Assembly (NCBI GenBank): GCA_944474755.1
Contig: OX104115.1
Location: forward strand, 33,181,080-33,245,079
DNA from: Limnoperna fortunei
Taxonomy: Eukaryota; Mollusca; Bivalvia; Mytilida; Modiolidae
Reading direction: 5' to 3'
Length of the DNA: 64,000 nucleotides
A program made the position numbers and the translations under genes. Below, one piece after another: positions 12,201 to 27,200 of the stretch. The notes below the pieces were generated by a model that was given only the letters and a program-made list of their open reading frames with translations, ran no database searches and was not told the origin of the DNA. The stretch's first letter is position 1, and the number at the start of each line of letters is the position of its first letter.

Positions 12201-15200
12201 TGTTGCTACAGATGTAGAGTAGCAATAAACAATTGTTTAAAAGGTTTAATTTTAAATTCATATAATTTATCGTATTTTTTAACAATTTTTTTTTTGCGAA
12301 TCTGGTAATGGAATTTCAGTATTGGTTTTAGCTCACACATCTTTTTCTACTTGAAACATTGACAACTTTACTGCAGAATTGTATATATCTGTTAATTTAA
12401 TTGTCAGGTTTACGGCTTCTATTGTTGTATGTTTTGCCCTTCTATCAATGCAATTGAGTTACGATTTTTATCAGAAGATATATCTTTACTCTTGTCAACT
12501 GTTATGTTAGTGAGTAGTACACTCAAACTTTTGCTAACATCAGTATGTTATATAACCTGTATGCACACAAGAAGAGAAAGATATAAATGTGTACTTACAG
12601 GTTCCTGTCGAGAGTCATAATACAAGATTTGCAGAGCACACAAGTGTATAATTTCTTTAATGAGAACTGGCTTGGGGAAGAAAGTGGAAAATCCAAAGCT
12701 CGTCTGCACTGTACATCTAACCAAGATCTTAAGACACATATTAAACCGCAGTTCTTCCTAAAAGCAAGCCAAGATATACGTAGTGAACACATTTGGATCA
12801 GCATCTTCACAAAACCAAAACGTAGCGAATTTACAAGAGCTCAACGATTATCTTGTGCCTTATCTTTGCTTTTGTGCACCATGCTTACATGCCTAATGTT
12901 TCATGGAATACCTGAGGATGTGATTACACAAAATATTGCTGGTTTTTCACTTAAAATTTCACTTCAAGATATTATAATTGGAATTGAAAGTGGAATAATA
13001 ATGTTCCCAATTAATTTAATTATTGTTCAACTTTTCGTACGATCTGAACGTAAAATACCAAAAAAAGAACACTACCTTGAATTAAATAACTATAACATAA
13101 CTGCTACAGTTGAACAGAGAGGAACTGAATGCAAAGAGTCCAAACCAAGTAAACATACAACAAAAAGGTAAGAATCTTGTACGTATATAATGCATAAATG
13201 TCAGATGAAAGTAAATAATGCATGTAGTGCATACTAGGGCTCAAGAAAGAGCATGTGACTAGGATATGATGTCAATTATGTTTTTAAAATGCAATTGAAT
13301 TTTAATTAATTAATATTCGCCATACATGCAGAACTGTTTATATGCTGATAATTAACTCATATATTCCAAAAATGTCAATTGTAGAGCGTTGGTTTTCTAT
13401 TTAAACTCTAAATACCATAACCAACTCAAACTTATACACAGGAAAAGTTCAAAAAGTCCAGTTTAATCACTACTGGCTATAAAAATGCATGTAAAGACCA
13501 TTTGAAGTCGTTTTCGTCTCTCACTGACTGATATTGACTGCAAATGACTGCAAAAATGTCTGAAAAAGATTGCAAACGTTGTGTCAGAAAATAATTTTTA
13601 GTGTGACAGTCGTCAAATGTCTGTCATAGACATATTTTGTCTGTCACGGACATTTTTTCCCGCTAACGCAGTCAAAATTTGTCTGTTACAACGGCGTTAT
13701 CTTTGTATCAGTCCAAAAATGTCTGTCGCAGTCATTCTTTCCGTTGACTCAGTCGAAATTTGTCTGTTACAACGTCGTTACCGTTGTATCAGTCAACAAA
13801 TGTCTGTCGCAGTCATTTTCTCCTTACTGTTACAACGCCTGGTATTTATTTGTAAGTTTTTAACGTAGGTCGATTAATATTTTTAATTTCAATTTATCTA
13901 ATGAAAATGTTCGGAAGTAAACAAAACAATCTCTATTTGGAAGTTGTCTCGTTACAGACATACATTTGGTTCTAAAAATTAACCCCTGACATTGAAGACA
14001 ACTGAAAGTGTATCATATGTTAAATGGAATATTAACTGAATTTTCACTTCCTTACTGATACTCCTAATTAAAATAAAAGCCGTATTTGAGACTCTTCTAC
14101 ATTTCTACCATAAGCAAAAAGTCATAACATTGCCAATTTATGAAGTTATCAGTGTCGAACCTGTTGCTGTTTTTATTCTGTTTATTTTATTTTTTTAATC
14201 GTAATATTAAAAAAGAAAAAAAATCATGTTGTTTTCTATTGTTTAAAAGGATGAGCTAATTTAGTAAATGCGATAAAGTTGTTCATGTCCATGGGGATCT
14301 TTTGATTTTAAAGGCCATCTGTTTAATTATGTTGCAGGTAATTACGCCTTATATATAAAAATATACGTGCATTAAACATTGGACGGCATCATTTGGTGTG
14401 TTTTCGTTAATCAAGATCAAGGATTAATGTGTAACTTTATAATATTATAAATACTTTACGCTTATAGATTGTACAGATGTATTGTAACATAATGTTAACT
14501 TAATTCCCCTTTTGCTCTACAGACACTTAATTTTTAAGGTGTTCACATGTATGTTTTAGGAATCATTCTTTAGGAAGGAAAAGTGCCACCCGCAATCTTG
14601 AATATGTCAAAGGCACACTTTATCAAATGAAATTAAATCGAGTGAACCGTTTGCTTTAATCGTGCAAAATAAACATATTTGAGAAAATTATTTGATATGT
14701 CCATAAAGCAGCCGTTACTGTGTTTAGCAGTTTTCGGGTCTCAGTAAAAAGAAGGTTGAAATTTTTTGCAACACACTGTTAAACGTCATGGTTTTTAAAA
14801 AAAATACACAAATCGCCTCATTCATGTTAACGATTTATCGTTCGTACTTCGGGCATTTATTGTTCGTACGACGTTTGTGCATCGTTCGTACATCGTGCCT
14901 ATATTGCCCAACGTAAATCGGGCCTACGGGACTAATATAAAAAGGTTAATAACATTTTTTTCGTTCGGGCGCAGGGCAATACGGAAAGTCGTATCTTACC
15001 TCCGGTTTTCTTAATCAGTAAGCTATTTCGTGACTCCTTCATCCATTTGTTAAACCTGCTAGTCATACGGACTTTTCATACAGCACTGCTTTATTTATTT
15101 AATAAAAAAAAGTTCCGAAATGGCGTCTGTATAGGCCTTGTAGTGATTCTCGATCTAACGTGTCTCTGGATCTATACAATCCAAATCGAGTCAATACAAG

Positions 15201-18200
15201 GGCCAACATCATAACATCATAAAAAGAAAGTAAGCATTAAAGGTAATTAATTTAGTTTTGAATCGATATATAGTTTTAATTTTTAGTTTTTACTGGCTTG
15301 AGTACTTTGCGAACATTGTACAATGTACACGAGTAATAAATACACTTCAAAGGAATCCGAACAGCCTCTATTTTGTTTGGATTTTTGTATTTAACATAAT
15401 GAACAATAATTCTCTATTTCTTCTGGTGACATATAAACGCTTATTGGAAACTTAAATAGAGAACATATTTTTAAAAGCGATATTAAGAACTGAAATAAAA
15501 CAAAGTATTTGGAATTGTTACAAGAGTTTTATATTATGCACACGGTTTTTTTATCATCTTTTAAAAATATTAAGCGTTTTTTTATATATTTTTATTGAAT
15601 TATTTATATAACGTAAGATAATCGAATATAATGCAACTTTTTATTTAGAAAATCAGTAGTGTGGTAATGAAATCGCATAAATAATGTGTAGGATTAAACT
15701 TTATCGTATCTAACTATAACCGAAATAGATAGACATGTTATGAAGTATACAAGGCTCGTAAATTCGAGCCCGACATCAGATTGTGTTCAATTTTGACCTT
15801 AATGGACACTACCGACGTAAGAGGGTTTCATGGGGTTTTCCTGTGACTTCCCAAAATAAAACCTAAAAGATATGAATGATGTAGACGTAAATTTGTTGAA
15901 AGGGAAGAAATTACTTGAGCAAATAACCGAATGATTTTTTGAACAAAACAATAACATCGACTCATGAAAATAAAAACAAAGTTAAAATAATTGTAAAATC
16001 AACCTGTAAAACTTGCTTGAAATGCATTTTTTAATATGGAGTAGGCATTGCCAAAATTTGAGCATAGACAATATAGTCCTTTATTAATGGATTATTATTT
16101 TGTGCACACAATTCCTTGCTTTACCTCGTTCATTATTTTACGATTACCTATATACATACACCCCCTGAAACGTAAAACGTTCCCGTACGAACGTTAAACG
16201 GACGAACCAAAAACGACATACGAACGGACGAAGAACGAACGAACGCTCTTATCGTCCAGACGAACCATTTAAAAATTAACCAATCAGAGACAAGCTATAC
16301 GCTTCAATCGTTCGTATGTGGGAAAACGAATGGAGACGCCTATATCGTGTTTTGTAAAAATCAAGAAACGTTCGATCATTTTAAATAAAATCTTGAGAAT
16401 CAAGCCGGTTTATAGTAAACAAATAAAAAAATGAAAAGGAATAAATAATAAAATAATTATACTTTATTTTCATTAAATCATCATTTAAATGATTTGTGAC
16501 AGCTCAAACAGGTAATACACACATAATAAAACGTGACAATTAACATAACAAGCCCACGAAAAAGCCTACGAGAAAATTTGTGGGGTTGAGTATTTTTATT
16601 AAATATTCATGTTCGTGATTTGGGCTAAACATGGAAATGTTTTAATAATGGACCAATACATATTTTTTATCACAGTGTAAAAAGAAACGAGCTTAATCGT
16701 CGATTTTAATTACTAACAGTAATTATTACACATTCCAGAGGAAGCTCTTTACAATGAAATGTACTAATCCAACTGTATATTTATTATGTGTTATATAATT
16801 GTTAAACCTTATAGTTTCATAAATTAAGGGGTAATTTATTACAAAAATTCTCAATTGGAAAATGTTCATCAAGGTGGTGTTCAAATAACACATTTAAAAT
16901 CACATTTGTAATATCACTCCCGAGACCTTTGCAAGAATATTAAAAACCATATTTAACATAAAAAAAAACTACTGAGACCTTCCAGATACAATTAAAAACT
17001 AAATTAAACATATAAAATGACTCCTGATACATAAGAAATGCAATAAAAAACCATAATACAAAAATAAAATCAATCCTGAGACCTTAGCTATGCAGTTAAA
17101 AACCATATAAATCATACAATTTCACTACTGAGACCTTAGCAATACAATTAAAAACCATATTTCACATACAAAATCACCCCCGGAGACCTTAGCAATACAA
17201 TTAAAAACCGTATTACACATATAAAATCAGTCCTGAGACCCTAGCAATACAATTAAAAACCATATTTCACATACAAAATCACTCCTGAGACCCTAGCAAT
17301 ACAATTAAAACATATATTTCTCATATAAAATCACCCCTGAGACCTTTGCGATACAATTAAAAACCATATTTCACATATAAAATCACTCCTGAGACCTTTG
17401 TGATACAATTAAAAACCATATTACACAATAATCACTCCTGAGACCTTTGCGTTACAATTAAAAACCATATTACATATATAAAATCACTCCTGAGACCCTA
17501 GCATTACAATTAAAAACCATATTTCACATGCAAAATCACTCCTGAGACTTTTGCAATGCAATTAAAAAGCATATTTTCACATGCAAAAATCACTCCTGAG
17601 ACTTTTGCAATACAATTACGAACTATATTACACATATAAAGTCACTCCTTAGAACTTTGCGATACAATTAAAAACCATATTTCACATATAAAATCACTCC
17701 TGAGACCTTTGCGCCACAATTCAAAACCATATTACACATATAAAATCACTCCTTAGACCTTTGCGATACAATTAAAAACCATATTACGCATATGAAATCA
17801 CTCCTGAGACCCTAGCAATACAATTAAAAACCATATTTTACATGCAAAATCACTTCTGAGACCTTTTTGATACCATTAAAACCAATATTTCACATACAAA
17901 ATCACTCCTGAGACCCTAGCAATACAATTAAAAACAATATTTCACATACAAAATCACTCCTGAGACCCTAGCTATACAATAAAAAACTATATTACACATA
18001 TAAAATCACTCCTGAGACCTTTGCGATACAATTAAAAACCATATTACACATATAAAATCACTCCTGAGACCTTTGCAATACCATTAAAAACCATATTACA
18101 TATATAAAATCACTCCTAAGACCCTAGCAATACAATTAAAAACCATATTGCACATGCAAAATCACCCCTGAGTCCTTGGTGATACAATTAAAAACAATAT

Positions 18201-21200
18201 TACACATATAAAATCACTCCTCAGACCTTTGTGATACAATTAAAAATCATATTACATATATAAAATCACTCCTGAGACCCTAGCATTACAATTAAAAACC
18301 TTATTTCACATGCAAAATCACTCCTGAGACTTTTGCAATACAATTTAAAACCATATTTCACATATAAAATCACTCCTTAGACCTTTGCGATACAATAAAA
18401 ACCATATTACACATACAAAATCACTCCTGAGAACTTTGCGATACAATTAAAAACCATATTTCACATATAAAATCACTCCTGAGACCTTTGCGCCACAATT
18501 CAAAACCATATTACACATATAAAATCACTCCTTAGACCTTTGCGATACAATTAAAAATCATATTACACATATAAAATCACTCCTAAGACCCTAGCAATAC
18601 AATTAAAAACCATATTGCACATGCAAAATCACCCCTGAGTCCTTTGTGATACAATTAAAAACCATATTTCACATATAAAATCACTCCTGAGACCTTTGCG
18701 CCACAATTCAAAACCATATTACACATATAAAATCACTCCTTAGACCTTTGCGATACAATTAAAAATCATATTACATGTACACATATAAAATCACTCTTGA
18801 GACCCTAGAAATACAACTAAAAACCATATTTTACATGCAAAATCACTCCTGAGACCTTTGTGATACAATTAAAACCAATATTTCACATACAAAATCACTC
18901 CTGAGACCCTAGCAATACAATTAAAAACAATATTTCACATGCAAAATCACTCCTGAGACCCTAGCTATACAATTAACTATACATGTATTACACATATAAA
19001 ATGTCTCCTGAGACCTTACAAGATGCAATATTAAACCATTGCATACTATAATTAACTTCGTTGACCTAACTAAGAGATGCTAAATCAATCATGAGACATT
19101 ATATATATGCAATTTTAGGATTTTATGCAAGATTATTCAGTTTTATTAAGTTTGCTGTGTAAACAGCTATTCAGTTTTTGTATCAAATGAAGACAATGTA
19201 GGGATGTTCAAAGACTTTTGGATAAAACATACATTTTTAAAAGGTTTTAGGTACTAAAATGGAAAAATTTCATATGTGTTTATAAAATTTGGAGAGTGTT
19301 CAAATAAATCATATTTATTTGTACAACCTGAAAATTGTAGATTTACATATAACAAAATAAACCAAGAAAGTATTTCTCAAATTGTTTATGTTTATATTTA
19401 ATTTAAAACATGTTCATGGTTTTAATGAATTTATAGTTTTAAAATAAATACAATTTATTTGACATTTTAATGTTCAGGTTATTTTAATTTGATAACAGAA
19501 TGTAGTATTTTCTATTAGACTAACAAAGTGTAAAATATTTTCTTTTGCGAATGCTGACGAACGAATAAACCTTTATTTTTACCTGTACTGCGCATGCGGA
19601 CGAACGAACGAACGGGTTTTTATTTACTTGTTTTGCGCATGCGGACGAACGAACGAACGAACGAACAGACGAACGGAAAACGATATACGAACGGAAAACG
19701 ATATACGAACGAACGGAAAACGAAATACGAACGCATAAATGGGAACGTTTTACGTTTCAGGGGGTGTATAATCACATATGACATGAAGTCAAATAATGTC
19801 AACAATTTATCTAATCTAGCTATTAAGTTGTACAAGAGTTTTCGTAAGATGCATGTGACTGTATGTCATACTGAACCTAAATCATTTTTGGACAGACTGT
19901 TAAGGCCCTTCCATTTTAGGTACAGAAAAGTCATCATAGCAGACCTTAACAGCTGATGACTTAAATAAATAAAATTTATAACATCAATTTACTTTAACTG
20001 TATTTTTGTGTCCGGGTCCGGGTGTTAAACAGACAGGCGCTTGCGCGATAAATATTGTAGTAAATAAAGTGAAGAAATTTAGGTGCTCTCTAGCTTTATG
20101 CACATAAGAGGTTTTTTGTAAGTCACTCTTTAATAAAATTAAATAATTCATGTTCTTTCTAAAATTGTAGTTAAATTAACAGGGAAAAAATTAATGTAAA
20201 GAATGACGAATTTTCTTAAATTATGATAAACATGTTCGACAAATTACTTCGTAAAGATTTCTGCAGTAAAAACATCGTCCTGCATTTAAATTTATGCAAA
20301 TTTCTCACGTGTAACATCATTCTTTGGAGTAGTAGTACCGCGCAACCTTAATTTAAACAAATAAAAAATCAAGAACGCAAACAGCTTTTTTTGTAAATTT
20401 GAGTTAACTCAATATTATTTTCATTGCAATAGGACTTTAAATTATTTATTTATTATTATTCATAATTTACGTTTCTTAAGAACACACTTAAGTGACTCTA
20501 AATTCAAATGGTCACGTAACGTCTTTCTTTGTAATAATGACGTCACATATGATTATAGTTTTTTTAAGAGCGATTTAGATTGCAAAAAAAATGTATGAAA
20601 TTTGTGTTGTTATTTTTAAATAGAACATATATTTTTTGTCGACATTAAATTTATTTTTAAGTCTACCTTAAAAATTCATTTTAGTGCTCTTTTTTACTTT
20701 GTGAAAGTTTTTTGACAATATTAACTTCCGGATGAAAAAGATTCAATATCAGCATAAAGCAGATTTTGGTCACGTGATTTTATTTTGATCACGTGACAGA
20801 TAATTGCCGTAAAGCTGTGTCCACCTTTATAAGAAAAATAATTACTTCAATTTGTAATTTGTTTAATGAAATTATAACAATTGACTAATAATTCTGGAAG
20901 TCCCAGTGTAGTTAAAAAATTTTTGCAAATTATGTTTCGTGTTTGATTTGATATTGTACAATAAAAAGCTAACAGCGCATTGCATTTGCATGCGAGATAG
21001 TTTAGTGATTGGCGGATGTTTCTGGGCCACTTTTACTTTTTCTGAAATAGTTTTAATAATCTCTATTGCATGTTAATGTAGACAATCAGAAAAATACACT
21101 TTTACAATTGCATGTTTAGTTTTTAGATTGTTCCACATTTACGACCGGGGTAATGGTGGGGCGGTCGCAAAAGGTATTTTAGAAGACATTAACCATAGAT

Positions 21201-24200
21201 ACATATCTATAAATGCATTTATTACATTACTATTACCACACGTCGTCCAATGTTTAATACACATTTTCTTTTATCACTGAGACCAGATTACCTGTAACCT
21301 AATAAACAACATGCGTCCTGCTTCAAAATGCACATGTACAATTGTAATGTGTACACTGAATAAACAGATTAATTAAAACAACAGTAGAGGCAGACTTTTT
21401 AAAAATATTTTAATAGCATTTCTATACAAAACATAACTAAAATGTCAAAATATAATCTATGTAGACGTACTGAATAAAACATAAACAGTGTCCGACATGT
21501 CCGTGTTTACAGAAAACGTTATTGTAGAAATGTACAAAAGACGTACGTAAATGTGGGTTTTTTCAACATATGTGTCAGTTAACCATTGATAAATTCCGTC
21601 TTATAATTATAAAATAAGGACAAATAATAAAATTTCCAGCAGTTTTCATTGATTTTTAGAAATGATATATTTAAACACACATTTATCTGAAAAGTTATCA
21701 GTTGCATAACATTTATAAGAAAGATTTTTGTTTTGGTAAAGAACAAGGTAGGATAACATGCAGTCACTGGCCCCTTATTTTCGCTAAAAATTAAAAAACT
21801 ACAACCTGTAGTTCATAATGTTTTTTCAATAGTACATTATCTCTTCTTACAGAAAATCAATATAACTTTCTTTTCTTATCATGTAAAATTATTATATGCC
21901 CCTTACTAAAATATGGCATTTTTAGTGGCCTGTGAAAATCGGTACGTTTTCGTGATTTTGAACACCATTTTAAATATGAGCTGACGCGTGTACCACGAAG
22001 ATATTTGACTGTATTATTTGTTGCAAAAACAGTTTTTAGTATTCAAAATATATTTGTGGCACACGCGTCCGCTCATGTTAAAAAATTATTATTTTGTCTC
22101 CAAATTCGCGTAATTTTTGTTATGTTCAGCATAGTATCTAAGCCTACAACCGGACCGGACTTGCATTTCCGAATCTGCATATACATCTATTAATGCTGGT
22201 AATATTTAAACATCGTTGACAAACGGAAGAATCACTGGATGGGCAAACATCAGAGAAAGTTAGAAGTAATGTAAAGAATTTTCGGTTTGTTTAACTGGTT
22301 TGAATATACACGCATAAACAAAAAAATTAAAAGACTGTTCCAGACATTGTTATTCATGAAAAAAATCTTCAGAGATAACATCTTAATATGTCTAAATAGA
22401 TTTTAAAGTTACTCCTTTTTAATGTTTTTCACGTAATAATTATAAATGGTATAAAAACTGGTGTCATCTATCATCAAATATATCACGTCACCAATTTGAC
22501 GCATAAATATGTCTTATTTTTGTAAAAAAATTGTTTGTGCATATATGCCGTAATTGGTTAGCCCGCAGATTATAAGCATTATAGATCACGAAACGCTGGT
22601 TTTTTTGTTGTTGTTTTTTTAGTCTATTTTCATTTGTCACATATTTAAGAAAGTTTGTATGATAAATGATAAAGAAGTGTCCAAAACTGATTAACCTTGT
22701 AAAAGTCATCGTTGGAAACCCACGTCCGGTCGCGTTCTCACTTGGTGGTGGTTGGAAAGCGAGAACGCGACCGGACGTGGGTTTCCGACGATTTGTAAAA
22801 GTAGATTATCTATGGGACCGGTCAATATTAATTGGGGGTTTGGAATGGTGCATTTCAAATTATCAGGTTTAAAAAGGACTATGTCCTATCTCCCTAAAAT
22901 ACAAAAAGTTGCCGTCTTACATTAGATGCGTTATAAAAAAATGTGTGTCCTATATAGTGAATAATTTTATGGTTACAATTCAGTATTGATGTTTGTTAGA
23001 GAGAAACTTCGCGAAAAAATGAAAATTTGATATGTTATTCTTCAAATAAAAAGAAATATAATTGCCTTTTGATGTTTTATTGTATTCTTTACAGTTACGC
23101 TTCTAGAGTGGATTAAAAGTGGTAAAATTTTGTGTATGGGGGCCGCCATATTGACAGTATTTTATCACGTGACTGCGTTTGTGACGTGATGAATGTAATT
23201 ATCCAGTAAATATGATTAATAATCCAGTTTAAAAATATGTTTTTCTGCCTTAGCTCTTTGAAGAATATATAAACTGTGGCGATGACTAATGACCGGCTGA
23301 CAACATAAGATTACCAAATACGTCTTAATGTTTTAATGATCTTTGTTTTAAAAAAAGTATTTTTAGAAACAAATTTTAACTTGTCTTTATTCAACTCGGG
23401 TATAATTTACCTAAATAATAATTGTAATAAAAGATATATTTATATGATTATTTTTATATATAAAATAAAATTCCGTGGATAATTTTGCACGTCTTGAAAC
23501 GGCAGTTGTACCTGGACGTGAAAATGTTACAGGTAAATCATTACTCGTTTATGAAGGGTAATTAACAGAATAAGCAGGTAAACAAACAGGATGTTTATTG
23601 CAATTACTAGATCATTTGACGCCGACTTTGAAGTATGAATATTCGGACTTTTTCAAAAGCTAACCAGATTAAAGGTTAATCATGTAATTCGAAATTAGAA
23701 AGGCACACCCCCTCCTGCCAAGGACAGGTATGATTTGAATACACCGAAGTGTCAGAACACAGGATGTATATAAGATTTCGAATACCTTTAGATGCCAAGT
23801 CAGAGGAAATGTAAAACACGTTAACTCAAATATACACAACATGTAAAATTTTGGAAACTGTCTTACGCACACGCACAAAAAATGTTACCAGTAAGAATAA
23901 TTATAATAATAACAATAATAATAATAATAAATGTAATTAACTTGAAGTGAAATTTTGATGCGCGAAAACCAGAGTATTTAAAAATATTTCATTTAATGAC
24001 CGTTATTTCTTAAATAGTCAACTTCGCAAATATTTTGTATAAAAAAGTATCGTTCAATCAGTTGCTTAATCTTATTAAGTTGAAAAAAATAATACGAATA
24101 CTTTTCAATTTAATTAATATTTATGCACTTTTTTCCTATCAAAACTGTGACTTTCCGCTTATCGTTGCTGCTGTTGTGGAAATCGTCTTAAGTATATGTC

Positions 24201-27200
24201 TTTAAATTGGTTAACTACTTGTTACACAAGTCGGGTTTTTTTGCTTATATATAGATCAGGAATACGAAACGTAATCTTTCCACAACCTTGTCTACAACCT
24301 TCTGTTATTGACCGTTTCGCGTTATTATCATACGACGACTTTTAAGGTACTTGGATGTCTAGTATCGCCATCTAGTGACAAGATGGCGGACCTCCATAAG
24401 TGCATTTTGTACACGGTAAATTCCATGTAGAAACTTAACCACTGAAAATATAATAAAACATCAAGAGGCAAATGTGTTTCTTTTTAGTTGAAGAATAACA
24501 TATCAAATTTTCATTTTTTCGCGAAGTTTCCCTTTAAACAAGTTGTGCGATTATTACAGTATATTGGTTTTGAATTAAAACGTCAGAATTTTTTTTTTCA
24601 TTGATGATATTGTTATGAAAAAAAACTACCTGTCCTATCAGTGCTGAAAATAAAAAAATTTGGAGTCTCATATAAATGGCAGCAGAAAAAGGTATGTGTC
24701 CAATTGCATTTTTCATTTTCCAACCACCCCAAAAAATATTGACCGGTGCTTGTTTTTTTTTTTTGGCAGTTAACATCAAGGAAACCACGTGAGATAATCT
24801 TTTATGGATAGCAAAAACTATTGTAATACATATGTGAATATTTAATACTTTTTAATTAAACACTACAGCTTTGGATCTATATAATTTTCTCCTAACCATG
24901 CAAACAAGATACAAAAATTTCAGTACTTTTTACTGCTACTGTGGCGGTCGTATTTCAAGTTAATTATGGTTTGAATGTTGACCGTTCTTTTGCGGACTTG
25001 GAAACAATGTTATATTGAACATAGTGCAGTCCGATTAAGATTTTCGAGCTTCAGCAGGCCAGTGGTACGTTATCCCGCCAGAGAAGTGGGTATCATAGTA
25101 TCATAGAAACTGTCACAAATCGAAGTCCAAGAAACTGACAAACTACAGAACCAAGAACCAAAAATGTAGTTATTACAGCAATGGCTCTGACTTGGTACAG
25201 GCATTTCAAAAGAAATGATGGGTTTAACCAGGTTTTATGGCATGCCCAATCTCCCGCTTCAGGAATAGAATAGTAATATACACATATGAAGATTAAATAT
25301 CAATATCACAGTTAGGGGACTACGTTAAAGTTATTTGAGTTCGGTCAGTTTCTCCGCAACCACGCATTGTAACATGACAATATGTATTATATAGTTTGCT
25401 GCCAAATAGTACATGCAAGTCTGGTAGGTGTCACATGACTAACTAGAATTCATAATCACTACGCTAATGTTTGTGGATAAGGTTACTTCTGTTGTAACTA
25501 TGCATGGTATGATGAATGAGTGGCATGGCATATTGGTTCCTGTTGAATAGTACATACAAGTCTGCTAGGTGTCACATGACTTTAACTAGAATTCATAATC
25601 ACTACGCTAATGTTTGTGGATAAGGTTACTTCTGTTGTAACTATGCATGGTATGATGAATGAGTGGCATTGCATTTTGGTTCCTGTTGAATAGTACATAC
25701 AAGTCTGGTAGGTGTCACCTGACATTGACTAGAATTCATAATCACTACGCTCATTTTTGCGAATAAGGTTACTTCTGTTGTAACAATGCATGGTAGGATG
25801 AATGAGTGGCATGGCATATTGGTTCCTGTTGAATAGTACAAGTTTCGCCTTACCTTGACCTTCAATTTCATGGTCCAGTGAATACGTTAAAGGTTTTTGG
25901 ATTAGGTCAGTGTTACTATGCATAGTTTAATGACAATACTTGGAATTCAGGTTCCTGTTAAATAATATATGACGGGTGTCTACTGACATTGACCTCGGTC
26001 CAGTGACTATGTTAAAGTTTTTGGATTATGTCAGTTCCGCTGTAACTATGCATGGTAGAACATCTAAACAGAATTTAAGTGCACCTTTGAAATGGATCTA
26101 TATCTCTTCCTAAAAGTAATTATGTTTGGGATAAACTTAATACAAATTAGATTTAAATATTGGTTTTTGCAAAAAGAGATATTTGTTCGCTATTATATAA
26201 TTGTGTACCAGTTTGTCTTATCAATAAGGGCACACAAAAATAATTTGTTTGACTTGATGGGATGCAGGACACCATTTTCCGTTTTTTTCTGGAAATCTCA
26301 GAATAGATATTGCACTGTTGGTAAAATTAACATTAATAACTTTCATTATTAACTCATAATTTCCATTAAATTATTAAATGCTATGACAGACTTGTAACAT
26401 TAATATCAAAATCTATTTATTAATTGTTTAAAAACAAAGTTTTCGATATAACGAGTTTGGTATAGGCAAACAAAATGAAAAGTAAATCTGTAACAAGGGA
26501 GGTCATTCTGACAAATCTATATTTGTATTACTTGTTTAACAGTTTTTTAACAAAACAGAAAAACAAATTTTTAACCTAGACAGCTCTTATTTCAAATTAG
26601 GTTCTGTCTGTATCTTCTATCAATTAATATTGTGATAAAATTTGACGAAGAAATAATGATTACCAAGTTTTTGTTTAAAAAGCTTGAAATTCTCAAAAGC
26701 AAAGATTTTTGCATTAGAAAAGCATTCTTTTTCACGAGAAAAAGTTTTTCTACATTTACTTAAACCAGAACCTGCCTGTAACAGGTACCTAGACATCTTG
26801 TGTTAACATTTGGTGAATATTTGATGAGCAGAACAAAAGTTAATTTACTGAAACCATCTTCAAATTAATGCTGAATTGAAAATAGCCTATAGAATTGGCA
26901 AGCATGGACGCACGTGAAGTGTATCACGCATGCGCATGATAACACCAAAATAAGACCATATTTTTAATGCTATGTCTGTATGCTCAAATTACTGCAAAGA
27001 TGAGTTATTTTCAAGAGGGGGCCAAAAATAGTCCTTACCCTACCTTGTCCTTTTTATAAATTTAATTAAGTTAAGAAATTAAAAATAATAATTACCAGTC
27101 GTTGTGATAGTCGCAATTTGTCTGATACAACGGAGAAAATATCTGTCACAAACATTTTGAGACTGATACAACGGTATCAAAGCTTAATTGTGTAATTTGT

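Larger units (their letters stand above)
16159..19766. mobile_element. Non-autonomous DNA transposon, 3,608 bp, with minisatellite core
   Basis: The ends are a perfect 26-bp inverted repeat starting caccccctgaaacg, at 16159-16184 and 19741-19766. Each end is flanked by TA, as expected of a Tc1/mariner-type target duplication, although the end sequence is not one I can assign to a family. Inside each end are CGAACG-rich blocks, and the centre is about 2.1 kb of a 52-bp tandem repeat. No transposase ORF is present, so it would need an enzyme supplied in trans. Confidence 0.88.

Noticed and set aside
16907..19060. Regular 52-bp repeats that could suggest a CRISPR array
   Set aside because: Whole units repeat without unique spacers, and the surroundings are animal introns and transposon ends.
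19594..19956. 120-codon ORF rich in Arg-Thr-Asn-Glu
   Set aside because: It is a frame of the CGAACG repeat and crosses the transposon's right end.
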